From: Cronobacter condimenti 1330
GTDB lineage: Bacteria; Pseudomonadota; Gammaproteobacteria; Enterobacterales; Enterobacteriaceae
NCBI RefSeq assembly: GCF_001277255.1
Contig: NZ_CP012264.1
Coordinates: 1,426,001 to 1,490,000, forward strand
Length of the DNA: 64,000 bases
Direction of reading: 5' to 3'
Of this stretch, positions 9,073 to 17,064 are shown piece after piece; position 1 is the stretch's first letter; the number at the start of each line of letters is the position of its first letter. Made by a program: the position numbers and the translations under genes. The notes under the pieces are model-generated. The model searched no databases, was not told the DNA's origin, and saw only the letters and a program-made list of their open reading frames with translations.

Positions 9073-10614
9073 ATGTACGGGAGAGTGACCTTCCCATTGA
9101 CGCTGACGGCGCTGGCGGTTCTGCTGGCGGGCTGCGCGGTCGGCCCGGATTACACATCGCCTGAGCCGGTTACGCCCGGCGCGTTTGGCGAAACCGCCCG
9201 CCAGAACGCACCGGATATCGCCTCAAAAGCGCGCAGCACCGCGCCAGACCCACGCTGGTGGCGCACGTTTCATTCGCCTCAGCTCGACAGCCTGATTGAG
9301 CGCGCCATTGCCGGGAACTTATCGCTTCAGCAAACGGTGCTGCGCATCGCAGGCGCCCGCGAGCAGATAAACCAGGCGGGCGGTGCTTTTTTCCCGGCGG
9401 TGAACGGCAATGTGCGCGCCACGCGCCAGCAGCTTGGGCTGGAAGGCGAGCTGAAATCGCATGACGTTTACGGCCAGCTTGACGCCGTTGACCCGCAAAT
9501 CAGCTCCGCGCTCGGCCCGTTGAGGCAGCCGATTAACCTTTACCAGGGCAGTTTTGATGCGCAGTGGGAAATTGACCTGTGGGGCAAAGTCCGTCGTCAG
9601 GTTGAGGCGGCGGACGCGCAGCAGAAGGCGGCGATTGAGCAGCGCAACGATGCGCTGGTGTCGCTGGAGGCCGAAGTGGCGCGCGCCTGGCTGCAACTGC
9701 GCGGCGCGCAAAGCATTCTCGCGACCATGAATGAACAGATAGCCTCGGCGCAACAGACGCTGGAGCTGACCGAAAGCCGCCAGCGCAGCGGGCTGTCGCC
9801 TCAACTGGATGTGGAAAATGCGCGCGCCCAACTGGGTAATTTACAGGCCCAGTTGCCGCAGTATCAGGCGCAGGAGCGGCAGGCGATGAACGGCCTGGCG
9901 GTATTGCTTGGCAAGCCGCCGGGCGCGCTTGATGCCGAGCTACAGGCCGTGCAGCCGCTGCCTGCGCTGCCGGAAATCGTACCGGTAGGCATTCCTTCGA
10001 CACTTGCGCGCCGCCGTCCGGACGTGCGTGAGGCCGAAGCCCGGCTGCATGCCGCCACGGCGCAGATAGGCGTGGCGGTCGCGCAGCTCTTCCCGAGCTT
10101 GTCGCTCTCCGGCCAGTTTGGGATGCGTAACAGTGAAACCGACTACCTCACCGACTGGAGCAGCCACTTTTATAGCTTCGGCCCGCAGGTGTCGATCCCC
10201 ATTTTCCAGGGGGGACGGCTGGTGTCGAGCGTCAGGCTTTCGAGGGCAGAGCAGGGCGCAGCGGCGTTGCAGTACCGCCAGACAGTGCTGACGGCGTTAA
10301 ATGATGTTGAAAATGCGCTGGTGAGCTATCGCACTGATCAGCAGCGCGAGGCGGGGCTTGAGAAAACCCTGACGGCGCTGCAAACCTCGTTTGATCTGGC
10401 AAGCGACAGCTACCGTAAAGGCATCGCCACGTTTATTGATGTCCTGGACGCCCAGCGTCAACTGGCACAGGCCGAACAGCAGCGTGCGCAGGCGCGAGTG
10501 CAAAGCAGTCTTGATCTTGTCGCGCTCTACAAAGCGCTTGGCGGCGGCTGGGAGCCGTACCAGAACGTCCGGCTGCCGGAATACGAGGTCTTCGGGCCCG
10601 CGCCGCGCGGCTGA
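9073..10614 (+). CDS. Outer-membrane efflux lipoprotein (NodT/RND OMF family)
   Basis: This is the TolC-like outer-membrane channel of the pump. It has 513 residues with a lipoprotein signal peptide ending in LLAGC; Cys21 is the predicted lipidated residue. Next come CAVGPDYTSPEP, the usual NodT-family start, and two outer-membrane efflux repeats. YQGSFDAQWEIDLWGKVRR and GYRKG-type segments such as SYRKGIATFIDVLDAQRQLA are diagnostic. It ends the coupled operon that starts at 6352. Having a dedicated outer-membrane partner means this pump need not share TolC. Confidence 0.92.
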   Translation: MYGRVTFPLTLTALAVLLAGCAVGPDYTSPEPVTPGAFGETARQNAPDIASKARSTAPDPRWWRTFHSPQLDSLIERAIAGNLSLQQTVLRIAGAREQINQAGGAFFPAVNGNVRATRQQLGLEGELKSHDVYGQLDAVDPQISSALGPLRQPINLYQGSFDAQWEIDLWGKVRRQVEAADAQQKAAIEQRNDALVSLEAEVARAWLQLRGAQSILATMNEQIASAQQTLELTESRQRSGLSPQLDVENARAQLGNLQAQLPQYQAQERQAMNGLAVLLGKPPGALDAELQAVQPLPALPEIVPVGIPSTLARRRPDVREAEARLHAATAQIGVAVAQLFPSLSLSGQFGMRNSETDYLTDWSSHFYSFGPQVSIPIFQGGRLVSSVRLSRAEQGAAALQYRQTVLTALNDVENALVSYRTDQQREAGLEKTLTALQTSFDLASDSYRKGIATFIDVLDAQRQLAQAEQQRAQARVQSSLDLVALYKALGGGWEPYQNVRLPEYEVFGPAPRG

Positions 10615-10733
10615 ACCTTTTTATGGCGCCACTATGCCTTCCGATGCCTGCAAGAGGGGGGCAAGGGCATTGTTATCAAGACCGGCTTTTGCCTGAGTAA
10701 CGGCGGATAACGACAATTCATGAGGAGAAGGGC

Positions 10734-11234
10734 ATGTTTGAGTTATTACTGGAGCCAGCAAAATTATTTATTAATGCTGGCATGGACAGCTTTAAAAAAT
10801 CAAAAGAGCTGGCTAACCTGAAAATTGCGGTCAGGCAGCGGATAACTCGGGAAATTAAGCTTAACGCCGCCGTGCTTGATGAAATCATCAAAAACTATTA
10901 CGACAAAGAAGGCGCAGTAGCAGAGAAAAATGCGCTCATCATGGCGCTGCGGACCCGCGCATTCGATGATCTGAATGACGGCGCTATTCCGGTATCGCTT
11001 TTGATAAGTGGCGATGTGGAACACTGGCCTGCCGCCGCGACTAAAGATGAAAAAGACCGTTATTTGAAGTATCTCAGCAGCATCAAAACCCCTATTGACC
11101 TCCTCGACCGCGCCTATTATCGCATTCATATCGCCCGCATTCTTGCCAGCAGCGGTAAATGCGATTCCGACCTCAAATATATCCGCTATATGCTTACCGC
11201 CTTGATCGTCAATCTGCGTGATGAAGATAACTGA
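10734..11234 (+). CDS. Unrecognised 166-residue protein
   Basis: I do not recognise this protein. It has a strong ribosome site (GAGGAGAAGG) seven bases before the ATG and its own space after the efflux operon, so it is very likely real. No signal peptide is present. The N-terminus is amphipathic (MFELLLEPAKLFINAGMDSF), followed by a Lys/Glu-rich, mostly helical stretch and a C-terminal region with several Tyr (YLKYLSSI, YYRIHIARIL). It seems soluble and alpha-helical. It is 120 bases downstream of the efflux lipoprotein gene and could be an independent unit. A terminator follows. Confidence 0.75.
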   Translation: MFELLLEPAKLFINAGMDSFKKSKELANLKIAVRQRITREIKLNAAVLDEIIKNYYDKEGAVAEKNALIMALRTRAFDDLNDGAIPVSLLISGDVEHWPAAATKDEKDRYLKYLSSIKTPIDLLDRAYYRIHIARILASSGKCDSDLKYIRYMLTALIVNLRDEDN

Positions 11235-11263
11235 GATAGCTGGCGTGTAAGGGACAAAAACAA

Positions 11264-11297
11264 AAAAGCCGGCATCATAGTGTGATTGCCGGCTTTT
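11264..11297. terminator. Bidirectional intrinsic terminator
   Basis: A perfect 11-bp inverted repeat, AAAAGCCGGCA / TGCCGGCTTTT, has a 12-base loop. Flanking A and T runs let it end both the rightward 166-residue gene and the leftward ldtB transcript. Confidence 0.9.
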
Positions 11298-11368
11298 CAG
11301 AGTGAAAGACCGTCTGTCTTTATCATATTTCCAGACGGCAATTGCGCTCGTTTTCTCGCAGGAGGAGA

Positions 11369-12289
11369 TTAGTTCAGACGCACCGGCATACCGGAGCGGT
11401 TTTGCACCGCCTGCTCAACAACGTTCTGGTCGACATCGCTCTGGCTGGTGACGGTGGTCACTGCTTTGTTGAGCGTGATCGGCACGATTTCGTTGTTGTT
11501 GATCTGATCTTCACTGGTGGAGAGCGGGTTATGCACCTCAATGTAGCGGCTGCCATCCGGCTCGGTGGTCGCTTTCACCGGCTCGCTGACGAACTGGACG
11601 CGGGTGCCTACCGGTACGTTCTGGAACAGGAACTTAATGTCCTCGTTACGCAGACGTACGCAGCCGTGGCTTACGCGCAGGCCGATACCGAAGTTGGCGT
11701 TGGTGCCGTGAATCGCGTAGAGACGACCAATATAGAGCGCGTACAGGCCCATCGGGTTATCCGGGCCTGCCGGTACTACTGGCGGCAGCGGTTCGCCTGC
11801 GGCCGCGTATTCGGCATGCATCTTAGCCGTCGGCGTCCAGGTCGGGCCCGCTTTCTTGCGTTCCACTTTGGTTACCCAGTTGATCGGGGTGTCTTTACCC
11901 AGCTGGCCGATACCGATAGGCAGCACGATAACCGTGTTGGTACCTTTCGGGTAGTAATACAGACGCATTTCGGCGCTGTTAATCACAATGCCTTCGTGCG
12001 GCGTATCCGGCAGGATCAGCTGATGAGGAATGTTCAGAATGGTGCCGCCTTTCGGCAGGTACGGGTCAACGCCCGGGTTGGCTTCCAGCATGTTGGATAG
12101 CCCCATCTGATACTGTGCGGCGAAATCTTCCAGCGGCAGGTTATTGCCGTCAGGGATAGTCACCACCTGGTTTTCACCCACCAGACGGCTACCGTCGGTC
12201 GGCAGAGGATAAGTCACAGCAGAGGCGGTGTTACAAAACCCGACGACTGCGAAGGCTGCCACTAAAAGCGTGCGTAATTTCATCTTCAT
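11369..12289 (-). CDS. ldtB: LdtB, L,D-transpeptidase anchoring Braun lipoprotein
   Basis: LdtB (YbiS) attaches the C-terminal Lys of Lpp to meso-diaminopimelate in periplasmic peptidoglycan. It has 306 residues, the same as E. coli, with a Sec signal peptide (about 1-24, ending TASA), a LysM-like N-terminal segment (about 38-92) and a YkuD catalytic domain. The active site is IHGTNANFGIGLRVSHGCVR, with His near 194 and 208 and the nucleophile Cys near 210. The frame extends three codons upstream to a TTG, but the ATG at 12289 (MKMKLRTLL) matches the family. It is divergent from ybiT. Confidence 0.96.
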   Translation of the reverse strand: MKMKLRTLLVAAFAVVGFCNTASAVTYPLPTDGSRLVGENQVVTIPDGNNLPLEDFAAQYQMGLSNMLEANPGVDPYLPKGGTILNIPHQLILPDTPHEGIVINSAEMRLYYYPKGTNTVIVLPIGIGQLGKDTPINWVTKVERKKAGPTWTPTAKMHAEYAAAGEPLPPVVPAGPDNPMGLYALYIGRLYAIHGTNANFGIGLRVSHGCVRLRNEDIKFLFQNVPVGTRVQFVSEPVKATTEPDGSRYIEVHNPLSTSEDQINNNEIVPITLNKAVTTVTSQSDVDQNVVEQAVQNRSGMPVRLN

Positions 12290-12509
12290 GTTATGCAAAT
12301 ATCGTTGCCGGACCGGCCGTTAGAGTGAAACGAAACAATACAGGGAGCGCATTATATGTGCATTCTCCGTGGCAGGGAATTGAGATGTGTACTAATTCAC
12401 GTTTTTTTCCCATTAAGCAGAGAGTGTAGTCAGCCCATTGACGGGGGAAATAAATTCGGAGTTATGGCATAATGCGTTGTTTATCACACATCTTACCCAG
12501 GAATTACGC

Positions 12510-14102
12510 GTGTTAGTAACCAGCAACGTCACCATGCAGTTCGGCAGTAAGCCGCTGTTTGAAAACATTTCCGTCAAGTTTGGCGGCGGCAACCGTTACG
12601 GTCTGATTGGCGCCAACGGGAGCGGAAAATCCACTTTCATGAAGATCCTCGGCGGCGATTTACAGCCGAGCGCAGGCAACGTATCGCTCGATCCTAACGA
12701 GCGTATCGGTAAGCTGCGTCAGGATCAGTTCGCTTTCGAACAATACACCGTGCTGGATACTGTGATCATGGGTCACGGCGAGCTGTGGGAAGTGAAGCAG
12801 GAGCGCGATCGCATTTACGCGCTGGCGGAGATGAGCGAAGAAGACGGCTATAAAGTGGCCGATCTGGAAACGCAGTACGGCGAGATGGACGGCTACAGCG
12901 CCGAAGCCCGCGCGGGTGAGCTGCTGCTGGGCGTTGGCATTCCGCTTGAGCAGCATTACGGCCCGATGAGCGAAGTGGCACCCGGCTGGAAGCTGCGTGT
13001 TCTGCTGGCGCAGGCGCTGTTCTCTAACCCGGACATCCTGCTGCTCGACGAACCGACGAACAACCTGGATATCGACACCATCCGCTGGCTGGAGCAGACA
13101 CTTAACGAGCGCGACAGCACCATGATTATCATCTCGCATGACCGTCACTTCCTGAACATGGTCTGCACGCACATGGCGGATCTCGACTACGGCGAGCTGC
13201 GCGTCTATCCGGGCAACTACGATGAATATATGACGGCCGCGACTCAGGCACGCGAGCGTCTGCTGGCGGATAACGCCAAGAAGAAAGCTCAGATTGCCGA
13301 CCTGCAATCGTTCGTGAGCCGCTTTAGCGCGAACGCCTCCAAGTCTCGTCAGGCGACTTCACGCGCCCGCCAGATTGATAAAATTAAGCTGGAAGAAGTC
13401 AAAGCCTCCAGCCGTCAGAACCCGTTCATCCGCTTTGAGCAGGATAAAAAGCTGTTCCGTAACGCGCTGGAAGTGGAAGCCATGACCAAAGGCTTCGATA
13501 ACGGCCCGCTGTTTAAAAACGTTGGTCTGTTGCTGGAAGTGGGTGAGAAGCTCGCCATTATTGGTGCGAACGGCGTGGGTAAATCCACCATGCTGAAAAC
13601 GCTCGTCGGCGAAATGCAGCCAGATAACGGCACGGTTAAGTGGTCCGAAAACGCGCAGATTGGTTACTATGCGCAGGATCACGAATACGAGTTCGAAAAC
13701 GACCTCACCGTCTTTGACTGGATGAGCCAGTGGAAGCAGGAAGGCGACGACGAGCAGGCGGTGCGCAGCATTCTGGGTCGACTGTTGTTCAGCCAGGATG
13801 ACATCAAAAAGCCTGCGAAAGTGCTTTCCGGTGGTGAAAAGGGCCGTATGCTTTTCGGTAAGCTGATGATGGAAAAACCCAACATCCTTATCATGGACGA
13901 ACCGACCAACCACCTGGATATGGAATCGATCGAATCGCTGAACGCGGCGCTGGAAATGTACCAGGGCACGCTGATTTTCGTCTCTCATGACCGCGAATTC
14001 GTAAGCTCACTTGCGACGCGTGTCATTGAGATCACGCCAGAGCGCGTGGTGGATTTCTCCGGCGGCTACGAAGATTATCTGCGCAGCAAAGGCATCGAAT
14101 AA
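12510..14102 (+). CDS. ybiT: YbiT, ABC-F ribosome-associated ATPase
   Basis: YbiT is a soluble ABC-F protein thought to act on the ribosome during translation, not in transport. From the GTG at 12510 it has 530 residues, the same as E. coli, and a CAGGAA site precedes it. Two ABC cassettes are joined by a Lys/Arg-rich linker. The Walker A motifs are GANGSGKST and GANGVGKST, the Walker B motifs are ILLLDEPTNNLD and ILIMDEPTNHLD, and the second signature is LSGGEKGR. The first signature is degenerate (MSEVAPGWKLR), as is normal in YbiT. An in-frame upstream extension lacks support. Confidence 0.96.
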   Translation: MLVTSNVTMQFGSKPLFENISVKFGGGNRYGLIGANGSGKSTFMKILGGDLQPSAGNVSLDPNERIGKLRQDQFAFEQYTVLDTVIMGHGELWEVKQERDRIYALAEMSEEDGYKVADLETQYGEMDGYSAEARAGELLLGVGIPLEQHYGPMSEVAPGWKLRVLLAQALFSNPDILLLDEPTNNLDIDTIRWLEQTLNERDSTMIIISHDRHFLNMVCTHMADLDYGELRVYPGNYDEYMTAATQARERLLADNAKKKAQIADLQSFVSRFSANASKSRQATSRARQIDKIKLEEVKASSRQNPFIRFEQDKKLFRNALEVEAMTKGFDNGPLFKNVGLLLEVGEKLAIIGANGVGKSTMLKTLVGEMQPDNGTVKWSENAQIGYYAQDHEYEFENDLTVFDWMSQWKQEGDDEQAVRSILGRLLFSQDDIKKPAKVLSGGEKGRMLFGKLMMEKPNILIMDEPTNHLDMESIESLNAALEMYQGTLIFVSHDREFVSSLATRVIEITPERVVDFSGGYEDYLRSKGIE

Positions 14103-14121
14103 GCGTTTGCGAAGTAAAAAT

Positions 14122-14154
14122 AAAACGGGGAGTCGAAAGACTCCCCGTTTTTTT
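14122..14154. terminator. Bidirectional intrinsic terminator after ybiT
   Basis: The perfect stem AAAACGGGGAGTC / GACTCCCCGTTTT has a GAAA tetraloop and a T run. It lies 20 bases after ybiT. The A-rich left flank makes it usable for the convergent adhesin gene. Confidence 0.94.
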
Positions 14155-14184
14155 ATGGCGTCGCGTTAACGCGGTATATGGCAA

Positions 14185-16329
14185 TTAATAGTCATGCAGG
14201 TTGTAATATCCTTCGATACGCCCATGATTCACAAAATGGTCGGTGAAAATTTCATTATCGTCGCTGGAGATTTTGGCACATTTGTGATTCGTTACGTTGT
14301 GCGATCTCAGGCTTATCGTATCGTAGGAATAGAGCGAGCCGTAATTATCCAGCTCACGCACCGCCTCAACCGAAAGCCCGTTGTGTCCGTTAATATAACC
14401 GCCTTGTTCATTAACAAACGATTTGGCCGCGTAAATCGTAATCGCGTTATCGGTTGAAATACTGCCTTCATTAGAAAATGTCGCGCTGTTTAGCCTAATA
14501 GCACGTGTGCCCTTTATTATGCCATCGTTAGAGAGATTATCCGCCGCGTTAATGGTGATATCACCATTGCGTGACTGTACCGCGCCGCGGTTGTTAACGT
14601 AAAAATCGTTATCGGCATGAACAGAGATATCGCCAAGCGCCGCAATATCGCCGTTGCCGTTATCAATGGTTGAGCCCTGGATATTGACCGTATTGCCGGC
14701 CAGCATTCCGCGATCGTTATTGAAATAACCGACGACCATATTCATATCCGCAGCAGCAATCGTACCGCCGCCGCTAAATTTACCCGCGCTGTTATCAATC
14801 TTATCGGCGACGATATCGAGTTCCCCGGCGCTAAATAATGTGCCCTGTGTGTTGCTGAGCGTTTTCGTGTCCACCGTGACGCGCTGGAGCGCAGCCAGCG
14901 TGCCTTGTTGATTATCGAGGCTGTGCGAGGCGTACACATCAAGCGCATCCTGCGCGTAAATCTGCCCGCGATTAGTCATATCCGCCGTTTTCAGTTGCAG
15001 AGTGTCAGCGCTGGTTATCAGCCCCTCTTTCTGGTTATCCAGCGAATGGCTGTCAATCGTCACCGCCTCTTTGGCCTGAATCACGTTCTGATTAATGACT
15101 CGGTCCGCCGTCAGGGTTAAGGCGCGCGCGCTTATATCGCCCCGGTTATTGAGCGTATCCGCCGCAAGTGTCAGTTGACCGCCGCTTGCGAGGCGACTGC
15201 CGTTGTCGATATCGCCCGCCGCAATGGACAGATCATCGCGAGCAATAATGCCTTTGCCGTCATTATCCAGCGTGTTGCCGTGAGTGTTGATAGTGATAGC
15301 CGATGCGGTGATGAGCCCATTGATGTTGTTATCGAGTTTGCTGCTGGCAATGGATAGCGTTTTTTCCGCCTGCAGCCGCCCGTGATCGTTATCGACGGCA
15401 TGCTGTTGAGTGTCTATCAGCAAATCGGTGTTTGACGAGATAATGCCCGCGTTTTCAAGCTGCCCGTCAACGGTCAGTGAAAGACGTTCAGCGGCGGTAG
15501 AAATCACGCCGTCATTACGCACGCCCACACCGTGTTCAGTACCCACCAGTTGGATTTTATTGGCGTACATGCCACCAAGGCTCGACACGTCCAGCGCCAG
15601 CGACGGTGTGGCACTGAATTTTTTGGCACCAATCGCCGTGGCATTCAGCGTGTTGTAATCGACATGGTTCGTGCCGGTGACAATCCGCAGATCGCGGGCG
15701 GTTAGTTGCGCATTAACGACTGCCGAACGGGAAAGAATATCGGTATAGTCGGTCGAATGATCGTCCATCCCTTTGCCGGTAATGACGATTTTGCCATCGG
15801 TGATGTCAAAGCCGCTGATTTTGCCATCAGACATCGCTACGCTGCCGGTAACGAGCGTGGAGCGGCTGGTATTAATAAAGCCACAGCCGTCACAGGTAAT
15901 GCCCGACGGGTTGGCAATAATCACTGCGGCTTTTTGCCCGGCGACTTCCACCATACCGTTTAGCTGGCTCGGGCTTGCCGACGCGACCTCGTTTAAAATC
16001 ACGCTGGCACCGCCGCCCGTCATATTGCTATTGCCGTCAATCTTGCCTGCAAGCGTCGTACTGCTGCTGCCTGCCGCGTTATTCAGCACCACACCCGCGC
16101 GGTTAACGTCAAACTGCGTGTAATAGTTGTGCGACACGCCACCGGCAGAAGGCGCGCTGACATCCACGACGGTCGCCCCATTGTCAGCAATGCTGACGGT
16201 GGTGCTGGGCGACTTTTGTTGATCAACTACCACCGCCGCATAAACGGGTGAAATAACGCCAAGCGAAATCCAGGTGCTCAGGCAAATCGCGCTCAGGCGA
16301 AACGGTGGCAACGAAGCTAATAGTGTCAT
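14185..16329 (-). CDS. Orphan two-partner-secretion adhesin-like protein (short TpsA/FHA)
   Basis: The 714-residue protein has an N-terminal signal sequence (about 1-32, ending SPVYAA) and a TPS domain. Its hallmarks are NPSGITCDGCGFINTSR (the NPNG motif is NPSG near 140; CxxC Cys near 146 and 149) and VAGQKAAVIIAN. It continues as roughly 20-residue FHA-type beta-helix repeats with recurring LDN/IDN-x-x-G turns. Typical TpsA adhesins and CdiA toxins run to thousands of residues; this one ends at LHDY without a pretoxin (VENN) or toxin domain. No TpsB transporter gene is in the window. The ATG at 16329 follows GAGGG. It could be a secreted short adhesin or the 5' remnant of a larger gene. Confidence 0.85.
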   Translation of the reverse strand: MTLLASLPPFRLSAICLSTWISLGVISPVYAAVVVDQQKSPSTTVSIADNGATVVDVSAPSAGGVSHNYYTQFDVNRAGVVLNNAAGSSSTTLAGKIDGNSNMTGGGASVILNEVASASPSQLNGMVEVAGQKAAVIIANPSGITCDGCGFINTSRSTLVTGSVAMSDGKISGFDITDGKIVITGKGMDDHSTDYTDILSRSAVVNAQLTARDLRIVTGTNHVDYNTLNATAIGAKKFSATPSLALDVSSLGGMYANKIQLVGTEHGVGVRNDGVISTAAERLSLTVDGQLENAGIISSNTDLLIDTQQHAVDNDHGRLQAEKTLSIASSKLDNNINGLITASAITINTHGNTLDNDGKGIIARDDLSIAAGDIDNGSRLASGGQLTLAADTLNNRGDISARALTLTADRVINQNVIQAKEAVTIDSHSLDNQKEGLITSADTLQLKTADMTNRGQIYAQDALDVYASHSLDNQQGTLAALQRVTVDTKTLSNTQGTLFSAGELDIVADKIDNSAGKFSGGGTIAAADMNMVVGYFNNDRGMLAGNTVNIQGSTIDNGNGDIAALGDISVHADNDFYVNNRGAVQSRNGDITINAADNLSNDGIIKGTRAIRLNSATFSNEGSISTDNAITIYAAKSFVNEQGGYINGHNGLSVEAVRELDNYGSLYSYDTISLRSHNVTNHKCAKISSDDNEIFTDHFVNHGRIEGYYNLHDY

Positions 16330-16627
16330 TAATAATCCCTCATTTGACTGAAAATAAAAAAGCGCTGCCGTGGTGACAGCGGGCAGGCCGGGTTTTCTCA
16401 TACCGAGAAATCTTCAATTGTCAGAAAATCGCAGCGGTGAAGCGCTGCTTGCGTCCGCTAAATAAGGCTTTTGGTCACAGGAATATTGACTGCCAGAAAA
16501 TAGCTTTAACGTTTTACGCATTTTGGTTTTGTAAAATAATACCGGGGCCGGAAGCGCAGGCGTTTATTTCGGCATTACGGAATTGCTGCTGAAATAAAGG
16601 TGCAAATAAAGCCCGGGAATAACGCGG
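16330..16627. other. AT-richer upstream region of the adhesin gene
   Basis: This stretch of almost 300 bases lies between the adhesin start and a small rightward ORF. It is AT-richer than the backbone. No gene, repeat or clear operator stands out. It presumably holds the adhesin promoter on the minus strand; GGTATTATTT around 16534-16543 is a possible -10 region. Confidence 0.35.
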
Positions 16628-16876
16628 GTGGTGAATGGGGCAGACGTTAACAAACGCGATTTATCAAGTCAGATGGTTAATATCGATGGGTTTTGCTATA
16701 ACGGCGAGCTTTTACTTATCAATCAATATGAACGACTAAAGTATTTATATAAGCAATTGTTTAAAACAAGCCGCCAGGCATTATCTGGTTGTTTTATCTA
16801 TAAAAATCATAAGACAGTGGAGTGCGAAGAGGCCGCCATAGAAGCACGTCTGCGGATAATGTCTGGCGAGGGATAA
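16628..16876 (+). CDS. Possible small protein of 67-82 residues, unrecognised
   Basis: An ORF from GTG 16628 (or ATG 16673) encodes up to 82 residues with a plausible soluble composition (VNIDGFCYNGELLLINQYER, then LKYLYKQLF). The middle loosely resembles the start of a winged-helix DNA-binding domain of the kind beside some adhesin genes, but that is only an impression. The ribosome site is weak for either start, and its AT-rich composition matches the adhesin region. It may be a truncated regulator or not be expressed at all. Confidence 0.35.
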   Translation: MVNGADVNKRDLSSQMVNIDGFCYNGELLLINQYERLKYLYKQLFKTSRQALSGCFIYKNHKTVECEEAAIEARLRIMSGEG

Positions 16877-16942
16877 TCACTCGAATGAATAATAAAAATA
16901 AAATGTGACGTAACGAAACACTTACTCGAAAGGATTGTTTTT

Positions 16943-16990
16943 ATGGATGGTTTTGCAGGAGTCATCGATTTATGGCACGCCTTAGAATAA
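16943..16990 (+). CDS. Possible 15-codon mini-ORF
   Basis: MDGFAGVIDLWHALE is preceded by a good ribosome site (AAAGGA, nine bases before the ATG). It could be a tiny protein, a leader peptide or the broken start of a lost gene. Nothing downstream is in the same direction: the next gene is convergent and its terminator begins 35 bases later. It was judged only on the ribosome site, so confidence is low. Confidence 0.25.
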   Translation: MDGFAGVIDLWHALE

Positions 16991-17025
16991 CGAATCGAAA
17001 TATTCCCGGGCGTGGGCAGACCATA

Positions 17026-17050
17026 AAAACGCCGCGCCAGGGCGCGGCGT
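17026..17050 (-). terminator. Intrinsic terminator of the GH31/MFS operon
   Basis: On the minus strand, ACGCCGCGCC / GGCGCGGCGT forms a 10-bp stem with a two-base gap, followed by TTTTTA. It is 14 bases after the GH31 stop. Confidence 0.88.
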
Positions 17051-17064
17051 AAGGATGTAAGTAC

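Noticed and set aside
11342..12100. 252-codon open frame opposite ldtB
   Set aside because: It is antisense to a well-supported gene and has no recognisable domain or ribosome site.
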